Shown: piece by piece, positions 1 through 8,613 of the stretch
Layout: each line of letters begins with the position of its first letter
Position numbering within the stretch: position 1 is the stretch's first letter
Assembly (NCBI RefSeq): GCF_002368415.1
Contig: NZ_AP018290.1
Coordinates: 4,973,614 to 5,037,613, forward strand
From: Calothrix sp. NIES-4105
GTDB lineage: Bacteria > Cyanobacteriota > Cyanobacteriia > Cyanobacteriales > Nostocaceae
Direction: 5' to 3'
DNA: 64,000 nucleotides
Notes under the pieces: generated by a model
Told to the model about the DNA's origin: nothing
The model's database searches: none
Seen by the model: only the letters and a program-made list of their open reading frames with translations
Position numbers and translations under genes: made by a program

Positions 1-227
1 ACACCACAGGGAAATGTAACAACAATAGAAGGTGAAATTAAGTCTGGTAGTAATTTATTTCATAGTTTTGGTTATTTCTGAGTTCCAAGTGGCACCACTG
101 CTTTTTTGATAATTCTTTGGATATTCAAAATATTATTACTAGAGTCACGGGTAAATCAGTATCTAATATAGATAGGTTAATACCATCAGCTTGTATGCCT
201 AATAATACTGTTATATCAAATCAATGA
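1..227 (+). pseudogene. Remnant of filamentous-haemagglutinin (TpsA) N-terminal domain gene
   Basis: From base 1, frame 1 reads a typical TPS secretion-domain stretch (IEGEIKSGSNLFHSFGYF). It then meets an in-frame TGA at 79-81, where the family normally has Ser (TCA). Homology continues (VPSGTTAF), but the frame shifts by one base within the T-run at 102-107, after which DNSLDIQNIITRVTGKSVSNID is read in frame 3 up to a TGA at 225-227. Expected residues after the SNID motif (NLFLINPNGI) are missing. The gene is therefore broken by a nonsense mutation, a homopolymer slip and a 3' deletion. Its 5' part lies outside the window. TpsA-type proteins are secreted through a two-partner pathway, and in cyanobacteria they are often found near CHAT and CHASE2 genes, as here. 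The homopolymer slip alone could be a sequencing error. The nonsense codon and the lost 3' end make true decay more likely. Confidence 0.8.
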
Positions 228-239
228 GGTGTAGTGACA

Positions 240-2975
240 ATGAAAATAATATTTCTTTTCCTAGCTACATTATTGCTAATCTGTAATATTCATCCCCTTT
301 CCCCTACCCACGCAGCAGATATCCCATCAAATCCTCAAGTTTTAATTGAGCAAGGTCGAAAACTTTATGAAACTGGAGAATTAACGCGCGCTGATGCAGT
401 TCTGCTACAAGCTGTGCAAATTTTTAAATCAAATGGTGATAAGTTAGGAGAGGCAATAACATTAAGCAATCTCTCTTTGGTTGCTAAAAAACTTGGAGAA
501 TTGAATAAAGCTGAAAGTTATATTACACAAAGTCTTCAAATCTTAACAAAATCAGAACTTCGGACAGACAAGATATCAACACTACAAATACTTGCCGAAA
601 CTCTAGATATTCAAGGTCAAATACAATTAGAATTAGGTCAAGCCGAAAAAGCTTTAGATTCATGGAAATTAGCTGCGAATATTTATACTAAAGCAAACGA
701 CGAAGTTGGTGCAACTCGCAGTTTAATTAATCAAAGTATTGCCCTGCAAGCTTTAGGAATGTACCGTCAAGCACGCGCGACTTTAGAACAAATATATCCT
801 CGTCTTGACAAACAAGCAGATTCGCTTATAAAAGCTACCGCGTTACGTAGCCTAGGTGACGTTTTACAATTAGATGGCGATTTCAAAAACTCCACTAATA
901 TATTACAGCAAAGTCGGGACATCGCAGTAAAACTACAATCTCCTTCACATATTAGTGCAGCTTTAATTAGTTTAGGCAATACTCAATTAGCTCTTGGTAA
1001 AAGACAATTAGTACAAGAAATTAATACTACCTACGAACAGTCTACACCTTTAAGTTGTAAAAGTAGTCAAAATCTTACTCAATACCCACTCGCCTTTAAA
1101 TTTTATAATCAAGCAGCACAATTATACTCAGAAGCTGTTAATATATCAACTTCACCACTTGCACAAGTTCAAGCACAACTTAACCTGTTAGATGTTCGGC
1201 AAGAGCTTCAACAATGGTCAGAAGCGCAAAAACTAGCAAGTCAAATTAAAACTAAATTACAAACAATACCACCTAGTAAAGCAGCTATTTATGCTCAAAT
1301 CAACTTAGCACAAAACTCGATTTGCTTAAAAAAAGCTACCACAGCAGATAATCTTAGCTGGAAAGAAATTGCTCAAACTTTGGCTGTTTCTATTCAACAA
1401 GCAAAAAATATTAATGATAACCGTTCGCAATCTTTTGCTTTAGGTGCCTTGGGTGCATTATATTTAGAAGCTCAAGATATAAATAACGCACAAAAGCTTA
1501 CTCAATCCGGTTTAGTAATAGCTACTGCAAACAAAGCTATAGATATAGCTTATTTATGGCAATGGCAATTAGGTTACATATACAAAGCAAAAGGAGATAT
1601 TCAAAGTGCGATTACTTCATATAAAGAAACAATTAATAATCTCAAAGATTTACGTAATGATTTAGTATCGCTAAATCCTGACATACAGTTTTCCTTCAGA
1701 GATAACGTCGAACCTGTTTATAGGCAATTTGTAGATTTACTCTTACAACCAGAGAATGAAGACTCTAAAAAACAATTATACTCCCCACTCAGCACTCCCC
1801 ACTCAGCACTCAGCACTCAGCACTCAGCACTCACGCAAGAAAATTTAAAATTAGCGCGCGAAGCAATCGAAGGATTGCAGTTAACAGAGCTAGAAAACTT
1901 CTTCCGTGAAGCTTGTTTATTGCCAAAAGCCAAGCAAATTGATGATATTGTTGATAAAACAGACACAACATCAGCAGTTATCTATCCAATTGTACTAAAA
2001 GACCGCTTGGGAATTATTGTCAAATTACCAAATCAACCAAATCTCAAATATTATACTACTTACAAACCTTTAGAAGAAGTCGAAAGCATTTTAGAACAAC
2101 TTCAGAAGAAGCTAAGGGAACCCGATAGACTTAATGATATCAAGAAGTTATCGGGGCAAGTATATAACTGGTTAATACAACCTATGGAAAGTGAGCTTGC
2201 TACTCAGAAAATTAAAACATTAGTTTTTGTTTTAGATGGTTCACTGCGAAACATTCCAATGGCTGTTCTCTATGATGAAAAGCAAAAACAGTATTTAATT
2301 CAGAAATATGCTGTTGGTCTGGCGCCTGGTTTACAATTAATTGACCCGAAACCCTTGGTGAGAAAACAGCTAAATGCTTTGACTGGTGGAGTGAGCAAAC
2401 AACTTAAAGTTGATGGACGCTTATTCACTTCACTTGATAATGTACCTGGAGAACTGCAAAAAATTCAATCTACTATACCCAATAGTAAAGAGCTTCTTAA
2501 TCAAACTTTTACCAAAGCCAATGTGCAAAATCAAATTCAAAGGTTGCCATACACGGTAGTTCATATGGCAACGCATGGTGAATTTAGCTCAAACGCTGAT
2601 AAAACGTTTATTTTGGCTTGGGAAAAACTTTTAAAAGTCACAGATTTTGACAACTTATTGCGGTTGCGCTCCCAAAGCGAGCGTCCCATTGAACTACTCG
2701 TTCTTAGTGCTTGCCAAACTGCTGCTGGAGATAAACGCGCGACTTTAGGACTTGCTGGTATTGCTGTTCGTGCAGGCGCCCGCAGTACATTAGCGACATT
2801 ATGGTCAGTAGAAGATACATCAACTGCCGTAATTATGAGCAAATTTTATCAAGCGTTGACTGATACTAATGTACATAAAGCCGAAGCTTTACGACGCGCG
2901 CAATTAGCTGTGTTAACCCTTGATGAAAATCCTTATTATTGGGCGCCTTATGTGTTAGTAGGCAATTGGCTTTAA
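240..2975 (+). CDS. Secreted TPR-CHAT domain protein (caspase-like fold)
   Basis: A signal peptide (KIIFLFLATLLLICNI, cut near THA-AD) is followed by a long array of TPR-like helices (about residues 35-480) and a C-terminal CHAT domain (about 600-911). The CHAT caspase-type dyad is visible as His in MATHGEF (codon 2574-2576) and Cys in LSACQTA (codon 2712-2714), so it is probably catalytically competent. Known family members are caspase-like proteases; the substrate is unknown. A GTG at 234 is also in frame. The ATG at 240 is preferred because GAGGT at 226-230 lies 9 bases upstream of it but only 3 from the GTG. A heptanucleotide repeat sits in frame at 1781-1834 between TPR and CHAT. The stop codon overlaps that of the convergent neighbour in a shared TTAA at 2972-2975. 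A paralogue lies at 18988-21801. Confidence 0.9.
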   Translation: MKIIFLFLATLLLICNIHPLSPTHAADIPSNPQVLIEQGRKLYETGELTRADAVLLQAVQIFKSNGDKLGEAITLSNLSLVAKKLGELNKAESYITQSLQILTKSELRTDKISTLQILAETLDIQGQIQLELGQAEKALDSWKLAANIYTKANDEVGATRSLINQSIALQALGMYRQARATLEQIYPRLDKQADSLIKATALRSLGDVLQLDGDFKNSTNILQQSRDIAVKLQSPSHISAALISLGNTQLALGKRQLVQEINTTYEQSTPLSCKSSQNLTQYPLAFKFYNQAAQLYSEAVNISTSPLAQVQAQLNLLDVRQELQQWSEAQKLASQIKTKLQTIPPSKAAIYAQINLAQNSICLKKATTADNLSWKEIAQTLAVSIQQAKNINDNRSQSFALGALGALYLEAQDINNAQKLTQSGLVIATANKAIDIAYLWQWQLGYIYKAKGDIQSAITSYKETINNLKDLRNDLVSLNPDIQFSFRDNVEPVYRQFVDLLLQPENEDSKKQLYSPLSTPHSALSTQHSALTQENLKLAREAIEGLQLTELENFFREACLLPKAKQIDDIVDKTDTTSAVIYPIVLKDRLGIIVKLPNQPNLKYYTTYKPLEEVESILEQLQKKLREPDRLNDIKKLSGQVYNWLIQPMESELATQKIKTLVFVLDGSLRNIPMAVLYDEKQKQYLIQKYAVGLAPGLQLIDPKPLVRKQLNALTGGVSKQLKVDGRLFTSLDNVPGELQKIQSTIPNSKELLNQTFTKANVQNQIQRLPYTVVHMATHGEFSSNADKTFILAWEKLLKVTDFDNLLRLRSQSERPIELLVLSACQTAAGDKRATLGLAGIAVRAGARSTLATLWSVEDTSTAVIMSKFYQALTDTNVHKAEALRRAQLAVLTLDENPYYWAPYVLVGNWL
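1781..1834 (+). repeat. In-frame STRR heptanucleotide repeat (CACTCAG units)
   Basis: The 7-base unit CACTCAG is repeated about six times, some copies with CCC variants. It is translated as Ser/Ala/Leu/His/Pro-rich linker residues between the TPR and CHAT parts of the gene. The reverse complement (GTGCTGA units) recurs at 43473-43548 and 61440-61587 in intergenic DNA, so this is a dispersed element rather than original coding sequence. Confidence 0.85.
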
Positions 2976-4051
2976 GATTTGAGAAAGTCAATTACGTTTT
3001 GAGCAATGACTTCATTACCATCTTTGGCAATTGGTTCAGGTTGACTGGGTTGATTAAATGGTTGGTTGAGAAAATTCCAGTCTCCTTCAAAAAATTCTTG
3101 TGGTGTAAGGATTTTATGCTGATTGTAATTAGTAATGCCTTCAAGTAAGTACGCTGCTTCGGCAAAGTTGTCGCGCGTAATGGTAACTATCGGTAAATTA
3201 AGTTTGGTTGCTTCGGCAAAAGTCCCGTAACCAGGTTTGGAAATAACTTGACCGCAAATTGGCATTATATCTACTGGACGGTATTTACGGTCTGTAATTT
3301 TTAGTATATTTGGAAACTCTGGCGTCGAGGCATCAAAGGTAATAAATTGCCAGTCGGGAAATTTTTTGAGATTGTCGTAAGGAAAATCCTGTAAACCTAA
3401 TCCACCAAAGGTGAGTAACGCAGTTTTTTCTTTAGGAGCATTAATTTTCCACTCTTGATAAATTTCTTCAGCTTCGTAACGTGGAGAACCACCAGTCAAA
3501 CCCACGTCAATAATGTTGGAAAACATAGACATTGGTTCGTGGAACGGAAGACGGAAAGTGCGTTGACATTTGCTGTAGCATTCACCAATCCAGTCAGCAA
3601 TGGCAATAAATTCTCCACCCCAGTCACGATATATAAAATCCCAGCCAAAGTTTGTCATCATCCAGCAGGGTATATTTGCCGCACTGGCAATCTTGCCCGC
3701 AAGAAAGGGAACATCTGCCAAAATTAGATTAACGCGATTTTGGCGTATAAAATTAACTTCCGAGGCAATTATGGAATTTTGGTTTTTCTTGATTTCCAAT
3801 AATTTAGCCAAAGTTGTATCTTTATCCATCGTTAAGCTGTCAGCTTGCACCACTCCCAAATCATACGCGCGCGGACGATGAATAAAATCACCCTCTATAT
3901 AACATTCCAGTAACCATCGTGGTGCTGTTGTCACCATAATTAGCAAAACTTCGGGAAATAGTTTTTGGATGGTAGCAGCAACAGCAGCAGTGCGAGTTGC
4001 ATGACCAAAGCCGTGATTAGTGATAGCAATATATATAGTTGGACGTTGCAT
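2972..4051 (-). CDS. GT-B fold glycosyltransferase (MurG/UGT-like)
   Basis: The N terminus (YIAITNHGFGHATRT) is the glycine-rich acceptor loop of GT-B enzymes. The C-terminal half carries ISKPGYGTFAEA, a nucleotide-sugar binding loop as in MurG and family 1 enzymes. It is expected to transfer a sugar from a nucleotide donor to a lipid or small-molecule acceptor at the cytoplasmic face; the specific substrate cannot be read. The frame stays open to an ATG at 4102, but those 17 extra codons fall in an inverted repeat (4087-4141), so the ATG at 4049-4051 directly before the conserved loop is taken (359 aa). It converges on the CHAT gene with overlapping stops and follows the aminotransferase gene on the same strand. 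Confidence 0.8.
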   Translation of the reverse strand: MQRPTIYIAITNHGFGHATRTAAVAATIQKLFPEVLLIMVTTAPRWLLECYIEGDFIHRPRAYDLGVVQADSLTMDKDTTLAKLLEIKKNQNSIIASEVNFIRQNRVNLILADVPFLAGKIASAANIPCWMMTNFGWDFIYRDWGGEFIAIADWIGECYSKCQRTFRLPFHEPMSMFSNIIDVGLTGGSPRYEAEEIYQEWKINAPKEKTALLTFGGLGLQDFPYDNLKKFPDWQFITFDASTPEFPNILKITDRKYRPVDIMPICGQVISKPGYGTFAEATKLNLPIVTITRDNFAEAAYLLEGITNYNQHKILTPQEFFEGDWNFLNQPFNQPSQPEPIAKDGNEVIAQNVIDFLKS

Positions 4052-4086
4052 AATAACGTTTCGTGATGACGTTGCGTGATATCGTA

Positions 4087-4141
4087 GGGGCAGGTTAACC
4101 AAGATTTATAACCCATCACGACAATATCGTAAACCTGCCCC
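4087..4141. repeat. Inverted repeat (GGGGCAGGTT / AACCTGCCCC)
   Basis: Perfect 10-base arms at 4087-4096 and 4132-4141 flank about 35 bases, with GATATCG/ATATCG sequences just outside and inside. It lies between two same-strand genes and touches the C-terminal codons of the aminotransferase gene. It could form an RNA hairpin in the intercistronic region and is probably one member of the dispersed small palindromes in this genome. Confidence 0.7.
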
Positions 4142-5294
4142 CCACGCGATGAATAGTCGTAACCAATTCGTCAATTTCCGATTCAAGAGTGAAATAATGT
4201 ACACACGCGCGCACGCAGTCAGGATTTGCAATAGTACGAGTTAATATATTATGTTGCACCTCCAAATAATTAACCAGTTTCTGGTGTTGCCCATTATCTA
4301 GTTGAAATGAAACTAAGCCACTTTGTGGTGGAGAAGTTAACAAGCACCTTACTCCAGAAATAGTTTGTAATTTACGCCACAGATATTCGCTATTTTTCAG
4401 TATTTGCTCGTAACGTTTCCCAATGCTTCCCCACTGGTCATGAATTGCCATCGCTTCACACAACCCTGCCAGTAACGGAATATCAGAAGTAGCTACTTCA
4501 TAACTTCGTCCATCCTGTTGCCAATCTTGCGGATGCCCTTGCGTATCAGTTATAACACTACGCCATCCGACAAATGTTGGTAGCAAATTTTCTCGGACTT
4601 GAGGACGCACGTACAACCCACCTAACCCAGCGGCACCGCACATCCATTTATGTCCAGTAAATGCGTAAAAATCTACTCCTAATTGATTCAAATCAAGAGG
4701 CATTGAGCCAAACGACTGTGCCGCATCCACTAGTAATAATGTTTGATTAGCACTAGATATTTCTGATATTTTGTCAACTGCTAATACTTGACCTGTGTTC
4801 CAAAGAATATGGCTAATAGCAAGCAAGCGAGTGTTAGGTCGAAGATGCTGCTTAATTACTTCAACAGGGTTTTGGGCTGTGAGAATTGGGCAAGTTGTGA
4901 TTTCTATTTGAAAACGGCGCCTGATAGCTTGAGCAATTGCAATAACTGCATGATGTTCACAATCTGTGAGTAATAGATGGTCGCCAGGTTGCCAATCAAC
5001 ACCCCACATAGCAATGTTACAACCCACGGTAACATTTTCGGTAAGGGTAATTGTTTGAGATGCGACATGTAAATGAGATGCGATAGTATCGCGCGCTGTT
5101 GCAATTTGTTGATTCATCCAGGAGTACGTCGCATTACTGAATGGACCTAGCTGCTGCATTTGAACTTGTGCTGTAACAATTGCGTCGATAGCAGTTTGTG
5201 GCATTGGTCCTTGTCCACCATAGTTAAAGTAAGTCTTTGAAGCCAATGCTGGAAACAGTGCGCGATGTTGATGCAGTTGGATTGTATTAGTCAT
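4116..5294 (-). CDS. PLP-dependent class V aminotransferase family protein (cyst(e)ine lyase-like)
   Basis: Fold-type I PLP enzyme of 392 aa. Visible signatures are FNYGGQGPMP near the N terminus, the Asp/Gln PLP-contact segment LLLVDAAQSFG, and the Schiff-base lysine in FTGHKWMCG. NifS/SufS-like desulfurases, isopenicillin N epimerase-like proteins and the cyanobacterial L-cysteine/cystine lyase share this architecture. The short N terminus and the YGGQG motif recall the last. It would then release sulfide or persulfide from cyst(e)ine, but the substrate is an inference. The last few codons overlap an inverted repeat, so the C-terminal residues may be recently changed. Confidence 0.75.
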   Translation of the reverse strand: MTNTIQLHQHRALFPALASKTYFNYGGQGPMPQTAIDAIVTAQVQMQQLGPFSNATYSWMNQQIATARDTIASHLHVASQTITLTENVTVGCNIAMWGVDWQPGDHLLLTDCEHHAVIAIAQAIRRRFQIEITTCPILTAQNPVEVIKQHLRPNTRLLAISHILWNTGQVLAVDKISEISSANQTLLLVDAAQSFGSMPLDLNQLGVDFYAFTGHKWMCGAAGLGGLYVRPQVRENLLPTFVGWRSVITDTQGHPQDWQQDGRSYEVATSDIPLLAGLCEAMAIHDQWGSIGKRYEQILKNSEYLWRKLQTISGVRCLLTSPPQSGLVSFQLDNGQHQKLVNYLEVQHNILTRTIANPDCVRACVHYFTLESEIDELVTTIHRVGGRFTILS

Positions 5295-5389
5295 AATAGT
5301 AAGTATCTATATGGTGTGCTTTTGATAACATTGCATGAAAGTTATTTGTATTACTCCTATTCGTACCAAATTATTGCTAGCCTAGAGAA

Positions 5390-7099
5390 ATGTTAATTAA
5401 TGCTGAACTTTTGCTGCAATTCCAACGCTGTAGGCGCCGACCGTTTTTAGACATCTACGGCGACTATACGCTGCGTGACAAGCCAACCGATTTATTAGTT
5501 AAACTTCAACAAGATAAAATTATCCACCAAAAAAGTATTCTACGACGTACTGAGTACATTCGGCCGACGTATCGACCGGGTGACTGGCGCGCGGGTGCGG
5601 TGGAAACTTTAGAATTAATGCAGCAAGGTGTTGATTGTATTTACCAAGGGGTTTTGCTTGCAGATTATGCTGATATCGAATGGCGTACCCAGGCAACAAA
5701 TAGTTTAGAAGAGAATATTTTAGATACTGAGAAGGCTTGTGTTGCGGCGGTTGCAGCAAATGATTCTGGTGATGATAGTGTTTGTACGCTTCCTGTCGCG
5801 CTCGATAATTCTTACAGTAATTACACGGCGCCGCCATTATTTACTCCTTTTGTTCCAAGTCGTGAGTATACGTTGGTAAGTTGTCCTGATTTGTTGATTA
5901 AACAACCAGGAAAATCACGGTTTGGAGATTTTCAGTATATTGCAACTAGTATTGAACTTGGTAAGCGTCCGAAACAAGAGTATCAAGTTATTGCTGCGTA
6001 TCATGCTGAATTACTAAGAATAGTGCAACTCAGAGAACCAGCGACTGCTTGCTTGATACTGCGCTCCAAAGAAACAAGTTATCACGTTGATTTAAAAAGA
6101 TGGACTGTTCAAATGCAGCGAATTTTGTCGCAATGCGTTGAGTCACTAGAAGCTACGGTCGCACCTGACGTGTTTATTTCACGGCAAAAATGCACTCTTT
6201 GCCATTGGCACAGTGATTGTTCCAGCGTTGCGCGCGCTTCACATCATCTTTCGCTATTGCCTGGAGTAACTCCAGTTCGTCTTGCTCAACTTCAAGGTCT
6301 TAATATTATTACTCCCGAATCTTTAGCTAATACGAATCCGGTTGATTTAGAAAATTTACCAGGATTTGATAGTTATATTGCACCGAAGCTAGTAATACAA
6401 GCTAAATCGATTATCGAGAATCGCGCTCTTGCACTTCCTGACAGTACGCGCAAAGTTGAAGAGTATACAGATTTAAGTCTAGTATATACATATACAAGTA
6501 TTTCTTCATTACGTCAAAGTCAAATTGCCGTTAAAGATATTCGCCAATCTTCACCTGTAGAACTTTATTTTGACATCGAAGCGCAACCAGATTTGAATCT
6601 GAACTATCTATTGGGAGTTTTGGTTGTTGACAAAGTGGCTGAAACTGAGCGGTTTTATTCGTTTTTGGCAGAAAAACCTGAAGACGAAGGGTTAGTTTGG
6701 CAACAGTTTATGGATTTAGTTAATCAGTATCCTCTGGCGCCGATTTATCATTTTTGCGTGTATGAGTTTGATACTGTGAAACGACTAGCGAAGCTATATA
6801 ACACTCCTAACGATGTGGTGTTGCCAATACTCAGTCGCTTTGTCGATGTTTATGACTCACTAATCAAAAATGTTGCTCTACCTATAGAAAGCTACGCGCT
6901 CAAAGCAATTGCTAAGTGGTTGAGATTTGAATGGCGTGACAGTGATGCAAGTGGAGCTAAGTGTATTTACTGGTATGACCAATGGTTAAAAACAGAAAAT
7001 CATGCTTTATTGGAAATAATCCAGCGTTATAACGAAGATGACTGCCGTGCAACGCGCTGTGTAAAAGATTGGCTGGTTAAGTTCTTCGATTCTATTTAA
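5390..7099 (+). CDS. TM0106-family RecB-like nuclease with RNase H-like domain
   Basis: The protein starts with LLLQFQRCRRRPFLD, the N-terminal Cys motif of AddB/Cas4-type iron-sulfur nucleases. The partner cysteines are CTLCHWHSDC (C268, C271, C277), so a 4Fe-4S cluster held by C14 and these three is likely. The RecB-type nuclease core lies between them (PDLLI, then GDFQY). The usual acidic-x-Lys signature is not clear to me. A HhH-like segment (about 285-340) and a C-terminal exonuclease-like domain starting at LYFDIEAQPD (about 388 to the end) complete the TM0106 architecture. Family members are putative DNA-processing enzymes with no settled role. It is monocistronic here, divergent from the aminotransferase. 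Confidence 0.8.
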   Translation: MLINAELLLQFQRCRRRPFLDIYGDYTLRDKPTDLLVKLQQDKIIHQKSILRRTEYIRPTYRPGDWRAGAVETLELMQQGVDCIYQGVLLADYADIEWRTQATNSLEENILDTEKACVAAVAANDSGDDSVCTLPVALDNSYSNYTAPPLFTPFVPSREYTLVSCPDLLIKQPGKSRFGDFQYIATSIELGKRPKQEYQVIAAYHAELLRIVQLREPATACLILRSKETSYHVDLKRWTVQMQRILSQCVESLEATVAPDVFISRQKCTLCHWHSDCSSVARASHHLSLLPGVTPVRLAQLQGLNIITPESLANTNPVDLENLPGFDSYIAPKLVIQAKSIIENRALALPDSTRKVEEYTDLSLVYTYTSISSLRQSQIAVKDIRQSSPVELYFDIEAQPDLNLNYLLGVLVVDKVAETERFYSFLAEKPEDEGLVWQQFMDLVNQYPLAPIYHFCVYEFDTVKRLAKLYNTPNDVVLPILSRFVDVYDSLIKNVALPIESYALKAIAKWLRFEWRDSDASGAKCIYWYDQWLKTENHALLEIIQRYNEDDCRATRCVKDWLVKFFDSI

Positions 7100-7141
7100 C
7101 TATGGTATCGTGTTGGTAATTTTGACGATACAGCTATAGTT

Positions 7142-8320
7142 ATGCAGCTAATCAGAAAAAACAAAGGCTTACAATTAATTGTCTACTTTTGTATACCTAT
7201 TCTAATTATTAGTTTATTTTTTTTTAATTTTCCTTCATCTGCCGTTGAGATTACTGGTATCGAGTTTATCGGACAAACTGTTATCCCAACGGGTACGACT
7301 TTTCAAAATACGCCTATTGGTGGATTGTCTGGCATTACTTACGACTCGATCAACCAACTTTACTATGCAATTTCAGACGACCGCAGCGAAAAAGCCCCAG
7401 CACGGTTTTATACTTTTAAGATTGATTTGAGTCAAGGAGTACTCAATAAAGGTGGAGTGGCGCCAGTTGGGGTTACTGTGTTAGTAGATAAAGATAATCA
7501 AAATTTTGCAAGCGGCACAATTGATTCTGAAGGAATTGCTTTAACTAATCGAGGGACTGTGTTTGTATCTTCTGAAGGTGATGCAGCTTCTTTGATTAAT
7601 CCCTTTATTAAAGAGTTTTCGCTTGCTTCTGGTAAAGAAGTGAGTAGCTTACCTATCTCAGATAAGTTTGGCCCTTCCTTGCATGGCAAAAAAGGTGTTC
7701 GCAATAACTTGGCGTTTGAAAGCCTTACAATTACACCCGATAATAAGTATTTGTTCTCTGCTACGGAAAATGCGCTAATTCAAGATGGTTCAGAAGCTAA
7801 ACCAGGAAATAGCACACTTTGCCGTATTTTGCAATACAATCTTTCTACTAACCAATTAGAAAAGGAGTATTTATACCAAACCGAAGCGGTAAAACCGTTG
7901 ATTAACTTGACTGGTAAGTATGCTCAAGGTTTACCAGACTTACATGCGATTGATAATCAAGGACATTTTATTAGTATTGAACGCGCGTTTACAGGTTTGG
8001 GATTTGCTGTCTCGCTATTTCAAGTCTCCTTAGAAGGCGCCACCGATATTCACGATGTTGATAGTTTGTTAAGGGTAAATACGCAGACTCTCAAACCTGT
8101 CCAGAAAAAACTACTGTTAGATTTACGTAAACTTGATCTTTTGCTTGATAACATTGAAGGTTTAACGCTGGGTCGAGTGCTACCCAATGGACAACCAACG
8201 CTAATTGTTGTTAGCGATAATAATTTTCAGAAAATCCAGCGTACCCAATTCCTCGCTTTCAAGCTTAAGACTGAATCTTCATCACCATTACAACGATTAT
8301 TGCGTCGTCTGTCTTCGTAA
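7142..8320 (+). CDS. Exported esterase-like activity of phytase family protein
   Basis: An N-terminal hydrophobic segment (IVYFCIPILIISLFFFNF) ends near SSAVE and acts as signal or anchor. The mature part resembles the phytase-like beta-propeller family (PF13449): GGLSGITYDSINQLYYAISDD near the start, NLAFESLTITPDNKYLFSATE in the middle, and DNIEGLTLGRVLPNGQPTLIVVSDNNF near the end. These proteins are predicted periplasmic phosphoesterases, and the substrate is not known. It starts 42 bases after the nuclease gene and could be co-transcribed. A hairpin at 8366-8380 followed by T-rich sequence is a plausible terminator. Confidence 0.8.
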   Translation: MQLIRKNKGLQLIVYFCIPILIISLFFFNFPSSAVEITGIEFIGQTVIPTGTTFQNTPIGGLSGITYDSINQLYYAISDDRSEKAPARFYTFKIDLSQGVLNKGGVAPVGVTVLVDKDNQNFASGTIDSEGIALTNRGTVFVSSEGDAASLINPFIKEFSLASGKEVSSLPISDKFGPSLHGKKGVRNNLAFESLTITPDNKYLFSATENALIQDGSEAKPGNSTLCRILQYNLSTNQLEKEYLYQTEAVKPLINLTGKYAQGLPDLHAIDNQGHFISIERAFTGLGFAVSLFQVSLEGATDIHDVDSLLRVNTQTLKPVQKKLLLDLRKLDLLLDNIEGLTLGRVLPNGQPTLIVVSDNNFQKIQRTQFLAFKLKTESSSPLQRLLRRLSS

Positions 8321-8365
8321 CAGACGGTAAATACTATATAAGTATATGTACTGAAATCATGATTG

Positions 8366-8380
8366 CCGCTTTTATAGCGG
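8366..8380 (+). terminator. Stem-loop terminator after phytase-like gene
   Basis: The stem CCGCT/AGCGG has a five-base TTTAT loop and is followed by TTTTCATGTTT. It lies about 45 bases after the stop codon. The stem is short, so termination may be partial. Confidence 0.5.
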
Positions 8381-8613
8381 TTTTCATGTTTCAGTGAATT
8401 TTCTCATATGGATAGCTTAAAGTATGTGTTAAACCTGAATGTAGATAGTTTTACAAAGACTATTTATTGACTTTATATATATTTTATATTTTTTTAAACT
8501 AGTTTTTATGAGCTTTTTTCAATTCATTATAAAATGTAATTTGTATCACAGCTATACTTGAAAGGTAGATATCTGTAAAGGCAATTGAAACGATGAGATG
8601 AGAGATAAGATTT

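Noticed and set aside
3455-3881. Two overlapping plus-strand frames inside the glycosyltransferase gene
   Set aside because: They are antisense shadows of a gene with clear GT-B motifs.
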